Shown here piece after piece: positions 30,682 through 41,453 of a stretch of 64,000 nt of DNA. Under the pieces are notes generated by a model, which worked only from the letters and a program-made list of their open reading frames with translations, was not told where the DNA came from and searched no databases. The translations under genes were made by a program, and so were the position numbers. Within the stretch, counting starts at the first letter, position 1. Every line of letters begins with the position of its first letter. Location: assembly GCF_028640845.1 (NCBI RefSeq), contig NC_080546.1:18449020-18513019 (forward strand). The letters run 5' to 3'. This DNA is from Ahaetulla prasina. Its lineage: Eukaryota; Chordata; Lepidosauria; Squamata; Colubridae.

Positions 30682-30903
30682 CAGGAGTGAAATCCAGCAG
30701 ATTTGGACAGGTTCTGGAGAACTGGTAGCGGAAATTTTGAGTAGCTGGGATAACTGGTAAATACCACCTCTGGCTGGCCCCAGAGTGGGATGCGAATGGA
30801 GATTTTGCAGTATTCTTCTCCTGCCATGCCCACCAAGCCATACCACACCCACCAAGCCATGCTCACAGAACCGGTAGTAAAAAAAAATTAGATTTCACCA
30901 CTG
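30682..30903. mobile_element. hAT-like MITE in CR1, 8-bp TSD
   Basis: Ends CAGGAGTGAAATCC and AGATTTCACCACTG with identical duplications CCTTAAAC (30,674-30,681; 30,904-30,911). Confidence 0.9.
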
Positions 30904-30917
30904 CCTTAAACCATTTC

Positions 30918-31620
30918 TGTGATGACCCAGGGCATGGCACAGAGATAACACAGGCATCTGGCAGTTCAAACCACCCCTTTATTGCTCCAAGTTTCCCCAA
31001 ATGCTCCCATGTTTCAGGCAAGTCCCAGAGCAAAGTGATGACAAACCCCCCACACATACTTCAAGCATCCTATGGCTGCAAATAATCCAGCCCAACACTG
31101 TCTACATGAAGGCTGCACAGCAATAAATCCAGCAGGGCAAATCAAGGAGTTCAGGAAGCAAAGGATCCAGGTAATTACTCCAGAAATCCAGAAAGAATGC
31201 AAGAACTCTTGGGAAGTTCAAACGTCAGCACTTAATACTGCACTCAGCATTCGTTCCCAACAAATGCCCCTCCCTACAGTGTCTCCTTAAGTCTCATTCC
31301 CCAGGTGTGGGGAATGGATGGGGCATTCTTCTCCCGAGTAGCCTGCTCAGTCTGCGCTGTTCTCATCTTCTCTCCACTCTCCGTGCTCTTGGATCGGGAG
31401 CGGGTGGTCCTTGCTCCTCGCCTGAACTCTGTCTCTCATGTTCATCCAGCCCCTGTTCCTCCCTATCTACAAACTGCTCTAATCCTGAAAGGCCCTGGCC
31501 TGACTGGCCCTGCCCTTCCCCATTTTCCTCCAAAGCCAATGAAGCAGCCCCCTCCATCTTTGTCAGCTCAAGTTCCAGCTCATCTTTCTCCGCATATTCG
31601 TCTGTGACAGGGGCATGACA
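30918..31620 (-). mobile_element. 703-bp solo LTR in CR1, 5-bp TSD
   Basis: It runs from TGTGATGACCC to GGGGCATGACA with identical 5-bp duplications ATTTC (30,913-30,917; 31,621-31,625). On the minus strand AATAAAGGGG (near 30,980) is the poly(A) signal. Confidence 0.88.
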
Positions 31621-31835
31621 ATTTCAGACAAATGGTTGTCCAGTCTCTTCCTAAAAAACCTCCAGTTGATAGAGTACCCACAACTTCCGGAAGCAAACCT
31701 ATCCACTGATTAATTGTTCTGTCAAGAAATTTCTCCTTAATTCTAGGTTGGATCTCTCTCTCTTTCATCTGCTACTTCTTGTTTCGCCCTCAGGTGCTTT
31801 GGAGGATAAGTCGACCGCCTCTTCTCTGTGACAAC

Positions 31836-32012
31836 CTCTCAAATATTAGGAAGCGTGGCTGACTGGGGAATTCTGGGCGTTAAAGTCCTCACGTCTCTCA
31901 AATATTAGGAAGCGTGGCTGACTGGGGAATTCTGGGCGTTAAAGTCCTCATGTCTCTCAAATATTAGGAAGCGTGGCTGACTGGGGAATTCTGGGCGTTA
32001 AAGTCCTCACGT
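31836..32012. repeat. 59-bp minisatellite, 3 copies
   Basis: The unit CTCTCAAATATTAGGAAGCG through GGCGTTAAAGTCCTCACGT is repeated three times almost identically. Its inner block GGGGAATTCTGGGCGTTAAA resembles the arm of the palindromic hAT MITEs. Confidence 0.95.
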
Positions 32013-32639
32013 CTTAAAATTGCTACGATTGAGAAATACTGATTTACAGATACTGCAGGATACCAGATCTGCAGGATGCCCAGATCCCACATCAAAGGCT
32101 TTTCAACCTGATGTGGAACCCGAAATACAAGAAGTCTATTCATTCAGATAAAAAGCATGTGGAATCAATATCCAGCTTAGTCCACTCCTTCTACATTCAT
32201 TCTAGCTTGTAATTTAAATAACAAAAGGATTCCAAGGGTTTCCACTGGGGAGGAAACTACTAGTATTTACAAAATAAAACCTGCTAAGTATTCTTCTTGG
32301 CAAATCCCAGTCTGCATTAAATATTTCCCACTTCTTGGCTTATAATCGTGAACCCATTTGCAGGATTCTTCCTTTTGCCCATTCTTAACCCCCCCCCCCC
32401 TTGGCACATAAACATCAAAAAAATGACAGTTCTGTAAGGCATATTATTTGGAGACGTGGGAGCTGACCAAGTGTGGCAGACTATACTAATTTGATTTTCC
32501 CTTGTGTGAGCTCAGTACCTTCCTAGGAATTTTTCCCTGAGAATATTTTTCCTTCTCATGCAAATAAGATAAATGTAAGCAAAGCGGTGCCTAAAAAATT
32601 GAGCAAATTTTATTCTCCCTGTACCATCTTTTCCAAATG
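32013..32639. other. no recognised feature
   Basis: No gene was identified. A C-homopolymer lies at about 32,390-32,400. Confidence 0.4.
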
Positions 32640-33115
32640 TATATCCATAAGAGATCTTGGGCTTAGACAACTTAGAACTTTGCTGCCTTCGGTCCAACCT
32701 ATGCTTAGTACACAAAATTACCTGCTATAATGTCCTACCTGTCAATGACTACTTCAGTTTCAACCACAACAATACATGAGCACACAATAGATACAAACTT
32801 AAGGTAAACCGCTCCAAACTCGATTGTAGAAAATATGACTTCAGCAACAGAGGGGTCAATGCCTGGAATGCACTACCTGACTCTGTGGTTTCCTCCCCAA
32901 ACCCCCAAAACTTTAACCTTAGACTGTCTACTGTTGACCTCACCCCATTCCTAAGAGGTCTGTAAGGGGCGTGCATAAGAGCACAAGCGTGCCCACCGTC
33001 CCTGTCCTACTGTCCCCATTTATTCGTACCCATTTCATGTATTCATAATCATGTATATACTTGTATCTGTTATCTTACACATGCTTGACAAAACAAACAA
33101 ACAAACAAATAAAAA
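32640..33115 (+). mobile_element. CR1-group LINE 3' end
   Basis: It carries ACCTGCTATAATGTCCTACC, GGTCAATGCCTGGAATGCAC and GACCTCACCCCATTCCTAAG, then a (CAAA/AAATA)n tail. Same family as 14,100. The reading frame is broken. Confidence 0.7.
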
Positions 33116-33135
33116 ATAAGGAAGTTTGCCTTTAT

Positions 33136-33895
33136 AGGTAGTCCTCATTTTAGAAGAGTTCATTTAGTGACCATTTAAAGTTACGATGACACTGAACAAA
33201 AGAGACTTAGGACCATTTTTTACACTTATGACCCTTGCAGCATTCCCGTGGTTATGTAATTTACATTCAGATGTTTGACAGCTAGTTCATATTTATGATA
33301 GTTGCAGTGTTCTGGGGTCATGTGATCATCTTTTGTGACCTTTTTACAAGCTAAGTCAAGCAAAGTTAACTTAACAGCAGTGCTACTAATTTAACAACTT
33401 CAGTGATTCACTTAACAGATGTGGTAAGAAAAATCGTAAAATAGAACAAAGCTCACTTAACCAATTTTTCACTTAGCAACATAAATTTTGGGCTCAATTG
33501 TGATTGTAAGTTGAGGACTAAGGTAAAGGTAAATGTTCCCCTCGCACATATATGCTAGTTGTTCCCGACTCTAGGAGGCAGTGCTCATCTCCGTTTCAAA
33601 GCCGAAGAGCCAGTGCTGTCTGAAGACATCTCCATGGTCATGTGGCTGGCATGATTAAACATCAAAGGCGCATGGAACACTGTTACCTTCCCACCAAAGG
33701 TGGTCCCTATTTTTCTACGTGCATTTTTTACGTTTTTTCAAACTGCTAGGTTGGCAGAAGCTGGGACAAGTAACAGCAGCTCACCCCGTTACGCGGCACT
33801 AGGGATTCGAACCGCTGAACTGCCAACCTTTCGATCGACAAGCTCAGCGTCTTAGCCACTGAGCCACCATGTCCCTAGTTGAGGAATACCTATAG
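33136..33895. mobile_element. Tigger-like element split by a SINE
   Basis: The left end TAGGTAGTCCTCATTTTAG and the right end TTGAGGAATACCTATAG match the 59,824 copy. A SINE is inserted at 33,523-33,878. Confidence 0.7.
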
Positions 33896-34429
33896 TTAAA
33901 TACACAAAATTATTTCTCCAGTCTTGAAAACCATGTGCACAGTCCATCAACACCTCAAATTATATTTTTGCAGAGTAAGAGATATTTCCAGGTTATTTGT
34001 CTGCTGAAATCTCATGTTTTATGAAATATGTCTCCTCTCCTGAGATATTAATTGACTCATTATCATAGGGATTCAGGCTAGCATGGACTTCTTGCAGTGG
34101 TGATCCCTTTGAAAGAGTATCTATCTAATCAGGGCTCCTCTAGAAAGCCATTAGATGAGAGAGGCCCTAGTTACTACTACAATCAGAATCTTTTGTTCTG
34201 GATTAGAAAAAAAAAAAGACTTTAGCACAGGGCTGGATGATCTTTCGATGAAGCTGAGAGCTTTGTTCAGCAAGGTGGCAACGCAACATGGTTGGAAAAT
34301 GTAGTGTTTTGAAGATAAGAATTGAGTGAGGTGACAATGGCATTTAACTCCACCTTAACCTCCCCAGAAATCCTGTAAATCAGCAAATTCCTTGCGAATT
34401 GGCAATATGATGACATTAAGATGGCATTC
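33444..34429. repeat. A-B-A' duplication, copy A
   Basis: About 986 bp recur at 34,922-35,916 with a few percent differences. Copy A includes the 3' part of the Tigger-like element and the whole SINE. Confidence 0.92.
33523..33878 (-). mobile_element. Sauria-type tRNA SINE (minus), copy 1
   Basis: On the plus strand a tail AGGTAAAGGTAAATGTTCCC leads to CGTTTCAAAGCCGAAGAGCC, CCCACCAAAGGTGGTCCCTA and the complement of the B box (GGATTCGAACC). It ends in the tRNA-like head TTAGCCACTGAGCCACCATG. The flanks AGTTGAGGACTA/AGTTGAGGAATA are a 12-bp target duplication. About 355 bp, full length. Confidence 0.8.
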
Positions 34430-34921
34430 TTGGGGGGAGGGGGGAGGAGGAGGGAAATGGGGGGGGGAAGGGGAAGCTTATAAATTGTTTGATTGCCATT
34501 GTACAGGAATAATGGTAGAATTAAACAAGTTGGAATGGTGTAAAATCGGGACTGCTCGGTAACCACTCCCAAAGGGAAAGGGCAAGGAAAGAGGAGTAAA
34601 GAAGGAAGAAAGTAGGTAGGCAGGTAGGTAGGTAGGAAAGAAGGGAGGGAGAAGAAAGGATAGGAGGAGAAGAAGGAGGAGAAGATAGAGGGTTAGAAAA
34701 GATGGTAGTGAGAAGTGGGAAAGAGGTGGGGAAGTAGGAAAGCGAGGAGAAGGATGGTGGGGAAAGTCGAAGAAGGATGAGAAGGGTAGAAAGGATTAAG
34801 GGAGGGAGTGGCGGTCGAGCAGCCCTGATTGAGTATAATTTGAGTATAGGATCGATTGTTGGATAAGTGATTGTATTGTACACTGGTCAAATTGTGGGAA
34901 TTATTATGGAAAAATAAAATG
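34430..34921. repeat. spacer B, polypurine-rich
   Basis: GA-rich low-complexity sequence (densest at 34,569-34,800, GGAGGAGAAGAA-type) between the two long direct repeats. Frames across it are compositional artefacts. Confidence 0.85.
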
Positions 34922-35916
34922 GAACAAAACTCACTTAACCAATTTTTCACTTAGCAACATAAATTTTGGGCTCAATTGTGATTGTAAGTTGAGGACTAAG
35001 GTAAAGGTAAATGTTCCCCTCGCACATATATGCTAATTGTTCCCGACTCTAGGAGGCAGTGCTCATCTCCGTTTCAAAGCCGAAGAGCCAGTGCTGTCTG
35101 AAGACATCTCCATGGTCATGTGGCTGGCATGATTAAACATCAAAGGCGCATGGAACACTGTTACCTTCCCACCAAAGGTGGTCCCTATTTTTCTACGTGC
35201 ATTTTTTATGTTTTTTCAAACTGCTAGGTTGGCAGAAGCTGGGGCAAGTAATGGGAGCTCACCCCGTTACGCGGCACTAGGGATTCGAACCGCTGAACTG
35301 CCAACCTTTCGATCGACAAGCTCAGCGTCTTAGCCACTGAGCCACCATGTCCCTAGTTGAGGAATACCTATAGTTAAATACACAAAACTATTTCTCCAGT
35401 CTTGAAAACCATGTGCACAGTCCATCAACACCTCAAATTATATTTTTGCAGAGTAAGAGATATTTCCAGGTTATTTGTCTGCTGAAATCTCATGTTTTAT
35501 GAAATATGTCTCCTCTACTGAGGTATTAATTGACTCATTATCTTTATTATTCATAGGGATTCAAGCTAGCATGGACTCCTTGCAGTGATGATCCCTTTGA
35601 AAGAGTAGCTATCTAATCAGGGCTCCTCTAGAAAGCCATTAGATGAGAGAGGCCCCAGTTACTACTACAATCAGAATCTTTTGTTCTGGATTAGAAAAAA
35701 AAAAGACTTTAGCACAGGGCTGGAGGATCTTTCGATGAAGCTGAGAGCTTTGTTCAGAAAGGTGGCAATGCAACGTGGTTGGAAAACGTAGTGCTCTGAA
35801 GATAAGAATTGAGTGAAGTGACAATGGCATTTAACTCCACCTTAACCTCCCCAGAAATCCTTTAAATCAGCAAATTCCTTGCGAATTGGCAATATGATGA
35901 CATTAAGATGGCATTC
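34922..35916. repeat. A-B-A' duplication, copy A'
   Basis: Second copy, including a second copy of the SINE (about 35,003-35,356, minus). It has small indels, such as an added TCTTTATTAT near 35,541. Confidence 0.92.
35003..35356 (-). mobile_element. Sauria-type tRNA SINE (minus), copy 2
   Basis: Nearly identical to 33,523-33,878, with the same flanking TTGAGGACTA/TTGAGGAATA. It came by duplication and is not an independent insertion. Confidence 0.8.
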
Positions 35917-36033
35917 ACCTGTTTTAGAGCATGGGAAAGCCACGTATATTTCTTTTTGTGAAGGATTGCATTCCACTGGGAATCATTTGTAAGGCTTTGT
36001 ATGTTGGGAGTAGGTGGCTTAGATTACCTAAGC

Positions 36034-36143
36034 CCGTGATGGCGAACCTATGGCATGGGTGCCACAGGTGGCACGCATGTGCGCAGCCCCTCTGCGCTCC
36101 TCTCACTTTTGGCACGTGATGGGAAAAAGATTAGCCATCACTG
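36034..36143. mobile_element. GTGATGGCG-family hAT MITE, short form, 8-bp TSD
   Basis: Ends CCGTGATGGCGAACC and TTAGCCATCACTG with identical flanks ACCTAAGC (36,026-36,033; 36,144-36,151). 110 bp. Confidence 0.88.
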
Positions 36144-36313
36144 ACCTAAGCAGTGGGCAGGGCAGTTCTGAAAGTGACCTTCACTACTCATTCAATCTCT
36201 TTCTGTCGCCCATTTTTCTTCCTTTTCATGACATCTTCCCCCCTCCCTCCCTCCCTCTGTATCTTCCTTTCTTTCTCGTTTCAGAGCAAGATATTCTTGT
36301 CAAAGGTCTAAAC
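36144..36313. other. spacer between two MITEs
   Basis: It contains a short (CCCT)n run (36,238-36,257) and nothing else recognised. Confidence 0.5.
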
Positions 36314-36582
36314 CAGTGATAGCTAACCTTTTCCAGACCGAGTGCCCAAAACCCACACGTAAACCCCCTCAAATGCAATGCATGTGCAGTCCCCGCATGT
36401 GCCCCACCCCTGTGCATGCACATATGTCCCCCACACATGCACGGCAGAGACCAGCTGGCCAGCAAGAGACAAGCGTGGTGCATGATGCATGGTGGAGCTG
36501 AACTGGGGCGACAGCTCACGTGCCCACAGAGAGGGTACTGCATGCCAACTCTGGCATGTGTGCCATAGGTTTGCCATCACTA
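36314..36582. mobile_element. GTGATGGCG-family hAT MITE, 8-bp TSD
   Basis: Ends CAGTGATAGCTAACC and GGTTTGCCATCACTA with identical flanks GTCTAAAC (36,306-36,313; 36,583-36,590). The interior is rich in CATGTGC/CATGCAC steps. Confidence 0.88.
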
Positions 36583-36889
36583 GTCTAAACATTTGCAAAC
36601 AGTTTTTGAAATAGTACCGTAATAGTGTTTGACATAGGTTTTCATGAAATTCGGCTGAGATAAAAGCTTCCAAATCAAGGATAGTAAAACCAAGTTAACC
36701 AAGAAATAGTTGACTAAACCCTATCTGGAGTATTGTTCTACTTTGAGACTTAAAGAAGGGTTGATATAATTTGAAATTGATTCACAGAACATTTATACAT
36801 GACCCTTTGGTGTTATCTTATTGCTATCATAAAATCTGCATTGCCCCAATCACATTTATATATGATTTATACAAAATTAAATTCAATTG
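36583..36889. other. no recognised feature
   Basis: No gene or repeat ends were identified. Confidence 0.4.
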
Positions 36890-37175
36890 AATGAGCTTCC
36901 TCTGGGGTTACAATTACTCCCCGACCTCCGGACCTTCTGACGCGAGCTCAAGACTTTTTTATTTCACCGAGCAGGGTTGGCCTAAGATACTATTGTTTTA
37001 AGTGGGGTTTTATCATTGTTCTTTGAATAATTTTTAATAGGTACTAGCCAAATTGAATTAGATTTTTATATTGTCTTTTAATTCTGTTTATAAATATTGT
37101 TTTTTATGTTGGCTGTAAACCGCCCTGAGTCCTTCGGGAGAAGGGCGGTATAGAAATTTAATAAATACTAATACT
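36890..37175 (+). mobile_element. L2-like LINE 3' end
   Basis: It ends with TGTAAACCGCCCTGAGTCCT and GAAGGGCGGTATAGAAATTT followed by AATA repeats. This is the plus-strand version of the 3' end at 60,690-60,760. Upstream CTGACGCGAGCTCAAGACTT fits the ORF2 C-terminus. Confidence 0.7.
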
Positions 37176-37389
37176 AATACATTCTGCTTATAAAATGCTT
37201 GTGTGTGTGTGTTAGATTTTCCCTCTTTAAACAGCAAGCATAAAAGTATTAATTTTTATATTGGATGTCAACTTTTACGTGTTGCAACTATTGCACGCCT
37301 GATATAAAATACAAAGGTATTCTTTGTGAAGACGATTCTGCTTCTGTTACAGTTTACTAATTCCCATCTGAAATGGACCAATTTCTTTC

Positions 37390-37655
37390 TTTCTTTCTTT
37401 TTTTTTGCATTTATATCCCGCCCTTCTCCGAAGACTCAGGCGGCTTACAATAGTCTTCATCCTAATTGTATATTTTTATACAAAGTCAACTTATTGCCCC
37501 CAACAATCTGGGTCCTCAATTTACCTACCTTATAAAGGATGGAAGGCTGAGTCAACCTTGGGCCTGGTGGGACTTGAACCTGCAGTAATTGCAAGCAGCT
37601 GTTGTTAATAACAGACTGTATTAGAAGTCTGAGCCACCAGAGGCCCTTCAGCAAA
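37390..37655 (-). mobile_element. tRNA-derived SINE with L2-like tail (minus)
   Basis: The plus strand reads TATATCCCGCCCTTCTCCGA, AAGGATGGAAGGCTGAGTCA and ends at a tRNA-like head (TCTGAGCCACCAGAGGCCC). Same family as 24,901. Confidence 0.75.
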
Positions 37656-38320
37656 TGGGTACCAATATTTTAAAACTTATTAAACGAGTGGAGTTTTGTG
37701 CAAAAAAAAAAATAGACATAAAGAATTGTGCTCCACTCTAGAATTTTGGTTTCATCTTCATTTGCATTTTTTGCATTAATTTCAGGTGTGAATCATGCAT
37801 CTTTTGCTGCTTGTTATTTAGTTTGCTTTCATATAAATGTCATGATATTTAAAAAACAATGTATTATTCTGTTCATAGCACACTTGCTAATTGTATTTTA
37901 CATGAAGGGTGAAAAACCTGTGGCTTCCCCGTCATGAGACCTTATCCATCACTTTCTGATATAGCTCTGAATACATACGTTTTTCCTTTTCAATTTATAT
38001 TGGTTTGAAAGAAATAAATTTGAACAGAGAATCCTGGACGGTGTACAGAGGTCTCCCTGCGTCTTCCCTTATGGGACTGAAAAAACACAGCTGAACAGCT
38101 TGACTGAAACTGGTCTTGAACGCTAATAACAAACAAATCACCCACAGCTTTAGTGCGGGGAAAAAAATCCCTTCTAACATGAAGCAAAAAATAAAATAAA
38201 ATGCAGATAACCAGACCATCAGGAGAGCTAGATAAAATAATGTAATCATGATCAGCTTGCTTAAAATATAGTCTGCAATGTCCTGGGCACTCAGTCTATA
38301 TAATTCAGGCATCTAACCAG
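37656..38320. other. no recognised feature
   Basis: AT-rich sequence. Small frames have no family motif. Confidence 0.4.
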
Positions 38321-38321
38321 A

Positions 38322-38382
38322 GGCGGTATTCAGCCGTTTCGTACAGGTTTGGGCGAACTGGTAGCAAAGACAGTGGGTGGGT
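38322..38382. mobile_element. hAT-like MITE fragment
   Basis: CAGAGGCGGTATTCAGCCG and GCGAACTGGTAGCAAAGACA are the left part of a GGTATTC-type MITE end. The right part is missing. Confidence 0.55.
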
Positions 38383-38615
38383 TTGAAGGGTCCTTGGTGC
38401 TCTTTGAGCTGGTTTATTTTCTTGCAGACGTTTCATTACCCTAACTACGTAACATCATCAGTGCTAGTAAGGAGTGCTGTTTGGTATCAGTTTATATTCT
38501 GGCAGCTTGCTTGTCTGTGTGGTTGGGGGGCAGTCTTAGAGATTCCTTGGTTAGGCTGTTTACTGATGGCTCTTTGGCAGTTTCTTGATTGGGATATTGC
38601 TTACTTGATTGTTGG
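38383..38615 (-). mobile_element. Penelope-like or unclassified repeat with hammerhead-like motif
   Basis: GTCCTTGGTGCTCTTTGAGC, TTTCTTGCAGACGTTTCATT and later GGCAGTTTCTTGATTGGGAT match the segment at 47,310-47,530. The element type is inferred from the ribozyme-like motif and the GAAACGTC signature. Confidence 0.5.
38424..38464 (-). ncRNA. hammerhead ribozyme-like motif 4 (complete core)
   Basis: Minus strand: GCA, CTGATGA, one T, stem II GTTAC/GTAAT (G.U closing pair), then GAAAC, GTC, TGC. GCA and TGC pair as stem I and GUC is a canonical cleavage triplet. ACGT is self-complementary, as in dimer-active minimal hammerheads of Penelope-like elements. The extra T before stem II is shared with motifs 1 and 2. 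Confidence 0.55.
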
Positions 38616-38622
38616 TTTGAAG

Positions 38623-39361
38623 CAGTGGTGGGTTTCTACCGGTTCACCCTGGTTTGGGCGAACTGGTAGTGGTGGTGGCGGGAGGCTCTGCCCACCTGCC
38701 TGGACGTCATCACAGATGCTTTGAGCATGCGTAGAAATGCTGTGCGTGAGCATGGACTTTGTTCTGTCCTCCTTCGCCTCTGTCTGAGTGATGGCTTAAT
38801 TAGCCGGCACTATCAGCTCTGGCAGCAGAATAGCCAGTGTCTGCCAAGAGCCTCCGTTATATTCCACGATGCTGGTGAGTCACCCAGGAACTCTTAGTTC
38901 AGCTCTTAGTTATTCAATGGATTTGCCTGTTACAAAGAGACACAGCAGCTCTCGCTGCCTTTTATATCCTGTGGGGTGTGGCTCCATGACTCAGCACTTC
39001 CTAGGCCTGCCCCACCCCTGCTTCTGTTGTTCCCTCCTCTCCTGCCTACGAAACCTAGGGTCCAGCCAGGCCTGATTGCCATCAGCCGGCTCTGGAGGCG
39101 TGGCCTGGGGGGGAAGAGTCAGGGGACGGAGGCCTCGTTATTTCTTCCACCTGGCCTGCTTCTGGCTCCTGGAGCTGAGCCAGGGAAGCCGGTGCTCCCG
39201 AGGTAAATCCTGACGGCCCTTCCCCCTCACTTTCCAAGTCACTTTCTGGCAGCAGGCCTGGCTCCAAGTCACTTTCTGGCAGGAGGGCCGGCTCGGGGGG
39301 CGCAGACACAACAGATTCACAGTTCCAAACCAGTAGCAAAGGTAAGTGGAACCCACTACTG
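38623..39361. mobile_element. hAT-like MITE split by an LTR
   Basis: Ends CAGTGGTGGGTTTC and GTGGAACCCACTACTG, flanks GTTTGAAG/GTCTGAAG (7 of 8). Without the LTR it is about 185 bp. Confidence 0.85.
38760..39313 (-). mobile_element. solo LTR, family LTR-B (minus)
   Basis: From TGTTCTGTCCTCC to GCAGACACAACA (554 bp). It shares GTGGCTCCATGACTCAGCA with the copies at 21,859 and 42,986 and has a CTTTTATATCC TATA-like box. The flanks GACTT/GATTC agree at 3 of 5. A short internal repeat AAGTCACTTTCTGGCAG occurs twice. Confidence 0.75.
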
Positions 39362-39429
39362 GTCTGAAGTCAACCTTGGTGTTAATCTATGATGATCTGA
39401 ATGCTGATTTCTGGTGGCATGGTCAGCTC

Positions 39430-39689
39430 GACATCACTCTTGTTGGGTGCTCCTGTGGCGGCCCAAGCACTCTGCCAGGGAAAATGGTCTGCCAAGCTCC
39501 ATTTTTGGCTGCAACGGCTTTCTGCAATCTTCTGTCAGCGAAAACAGAGCGGCCCTCCCGAGCTCCGTTTTCACTAGCAGAGGCACTGCAGGCTGGTCCT
39601 TTGCAGTTTCCAGGGAAACCCCATGGGCCAGATCTAAGCACCCTGCAGGCTGGATCTGGCTCACAGGCCTTGAGTTTATCACCCCTGTT
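39430..39689. mobile_element. hAT-like MITE fragment (CACCCCTG end)
   Basis: The right end GGCCTTGAGTTTATCACCCCTG-like terminus and the AAATGGTCTGCCAAGCTCC blocks fit a common hAT non-autonomous family. The left end was not located. Confidence 0.4.
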
Positions 39690-40497
39690 ATAGACGCTCT
39701 TGGTGTTCTGAGGAGAAGTTGTGTCTTCATACGTACACATAATAGATAACCAAAGGGCTGCAATGTATGTTTGTGTTTGATTGGTACAGGCTGTACCCGT
39801 GCCATTTCATTTTCCTCAGAGATTCTGACAAAACTTTGCAAAGTTGAATGGAATTCCAGCAGAAAATTAAGAGAAGAAAAATACACGTATTTGTTCTGTG
39901 TTCTTTTGACTCAGAAGAACTACCTTTTCCGCTACTTGCTCTGACTTCTTTCAATTACCCTGCATGATTTTTTAACAGTAAAAATGAAAATTGTATGCAT
40001 ATATGGTATGACGCTATATAAAACTGTTTTAAAAACACTGTATATATTGATACAAGAGAGAATTTTTGCTGTTACCTAGCAAATGATATGCAGTACACTT
40101 TCATACACTGCATGTGTGACTGCTTTCATTTCACCTGCTTCAGCATGATAAGAAATTTTAAAAGAATGCACTTAGCTGGATGGAGTGATTAATAATTCTG
40201 ATTTCAAAGAATTCAAAATTTCCTTTGGAGAGTTACAGCTATTGTGTGTTGAAAAAAGGGGGAGTATGTGCTATTTTTGGAGAGTCTTTAATGAAAAATT
40301 ATTCCTGTTGTATTTTACTGGATGGTTGAGAGATATAAAAAATAATGATTTCAATAGCTGATTTAATAAGTTATTTAGCATTTATTTTCATTTCTTGTGT
40401 TTTATGGCCACAAGCATATCTAACATTCTGTCCGGGACAATAATTTTCATAAAAATATGTTAGACCTCTTAAGGGTCATTTTAAGAATGTTCTAGAA
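39690..40497. other. no recognised feature
   Basis: AT-rich, unique-looking sequence. No gene was identified. Confidence 0.4.
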
Positions 40498-41015
40498 CAG
40501 GGGTAGTCAACCTTTTTATACCTTCCATCCACTTTTGTATCTCTGTTAGTAGTAAAATTTTCTAATCGCCCACCAGTTCCATAGTAATGCACCGTGTATC
40601 ATAGTCTGTGCATGCCTCTCGCGCATTGTGGATTGGGTTTTGGGGGGGCGCCGGCTACCAGCTCTGCTTGTCTGTTACAGCTGGGTGGTGTGGGGGGAGA
40701 TGCGTGAGCTATTCTGGGACGAGGCTCTTTTGTTTGCGGTCGCACTATAGCGCCATTTAGTTTCACTTATGTAACGTGAACTAAACTTATGCACGGGCGA
40801 TACAAATAGTATATTTTCAGAAATTTAAATTGTCACGGGGAATTTTATGAAAACCTAATGAAAATGTTTTTAAATAATGCTATGATTTTTTTAAAAAAAA
40901 GTCAATTAAATTAAAAAAAAGGAAACTGCTTCAGTATCAGACAAAACCCCTACCGCCCACCATGAAAGCTGGAATGCGCACTAGTGGGCAGTAGGAACCA
41001 GGTTGACTACCACTG
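40498..41015. mobile_element. 518-bp hAT non-autonomous element with 8-bp TSD
   Basis: Ends CAGGGGTAGTCAACC and GGTTGACTACCACTG with identical flanks TTCTAGAA (40,490-40,497; 41,016-41,023). No transposase frame. Confidence 0.92.
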
Positions 41016-41049
41016 TTCTAGAAAGTCAATTAGAATGTAGAATGATCTA

Positions 41050-41386
41050 CCATATTTTTCGGACTAGAAGACGCACTGGACTATAAGATGCACCTAAATT
41101 TACAAGAGGAAAACAAGAAAAAAGTAGTTTTTGGCCTCTGCATGTTAGATTTTCACCCTCCCAGGCCCCAGTAGCACTTTGCAGTGCTCTGCATGGCCTA
41201 TTTTGGGCAAAAATGGGTCCATTTTTGGCCTGCAGAGTGCTTCTGGGGGCCTGGGACGGTGAAAACACAATGCAAAGAGGGTTTGGGAGTCCCCAAACGC
41301 CCATATTCGGTCTATAAGATGCACCTAAATTTTCACCCACTTTTAGGGGGGGGGGAAAGGTGCTTCTTATACTCTGAAAAATACGG
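41050..41386. mobile_element. TA-flanked MITE with ATTTTTCGG ends
   Basis: Ends CCATATTTTTCGGACTAGAA and CTCTGAAAAATACGG are inverted with TA flanks (41,048-41,049; 41,387-41,388). Inner repeats TATAAGATGCACCTAAATTT occur on both sides. Confidence 0.8.
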
Positions 41387-41453
41387 TATTTTCTAATGGA
41401 CAGTATGGTACAACTTTGGGGTCAGCACGAAAAGTTCTGTTTCCTCATTTGTT

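Larger units (their letters stand above)
30610..31830 (-). mobile_element. CR1 LINE 3' end split by a MITE and an LTR
   Basis: CR1 pieces are 30,610-30,681, 30,904-30,917 and 31,621-31,830 (GAGGTCTTCTAGGCCAACCC; CAGACAAATGGTTGTCCAGT; AAATTTCTCCTTAATTCTAG). Joined in reverse they read as one CR1 3' end. The two insertions each carry proper target duplications. Confidence 0.85.

Noticed and set aside
34521..34950. Leu/Pro/Ser-rich minus-strand frames
   Set aside because: They are low-complexity translations of the polypurine spacer.
36226..36673. 105- and 116-codon minus-strand frames
   Set aside because: They span a MITE with perfect target duplications and its flanks.
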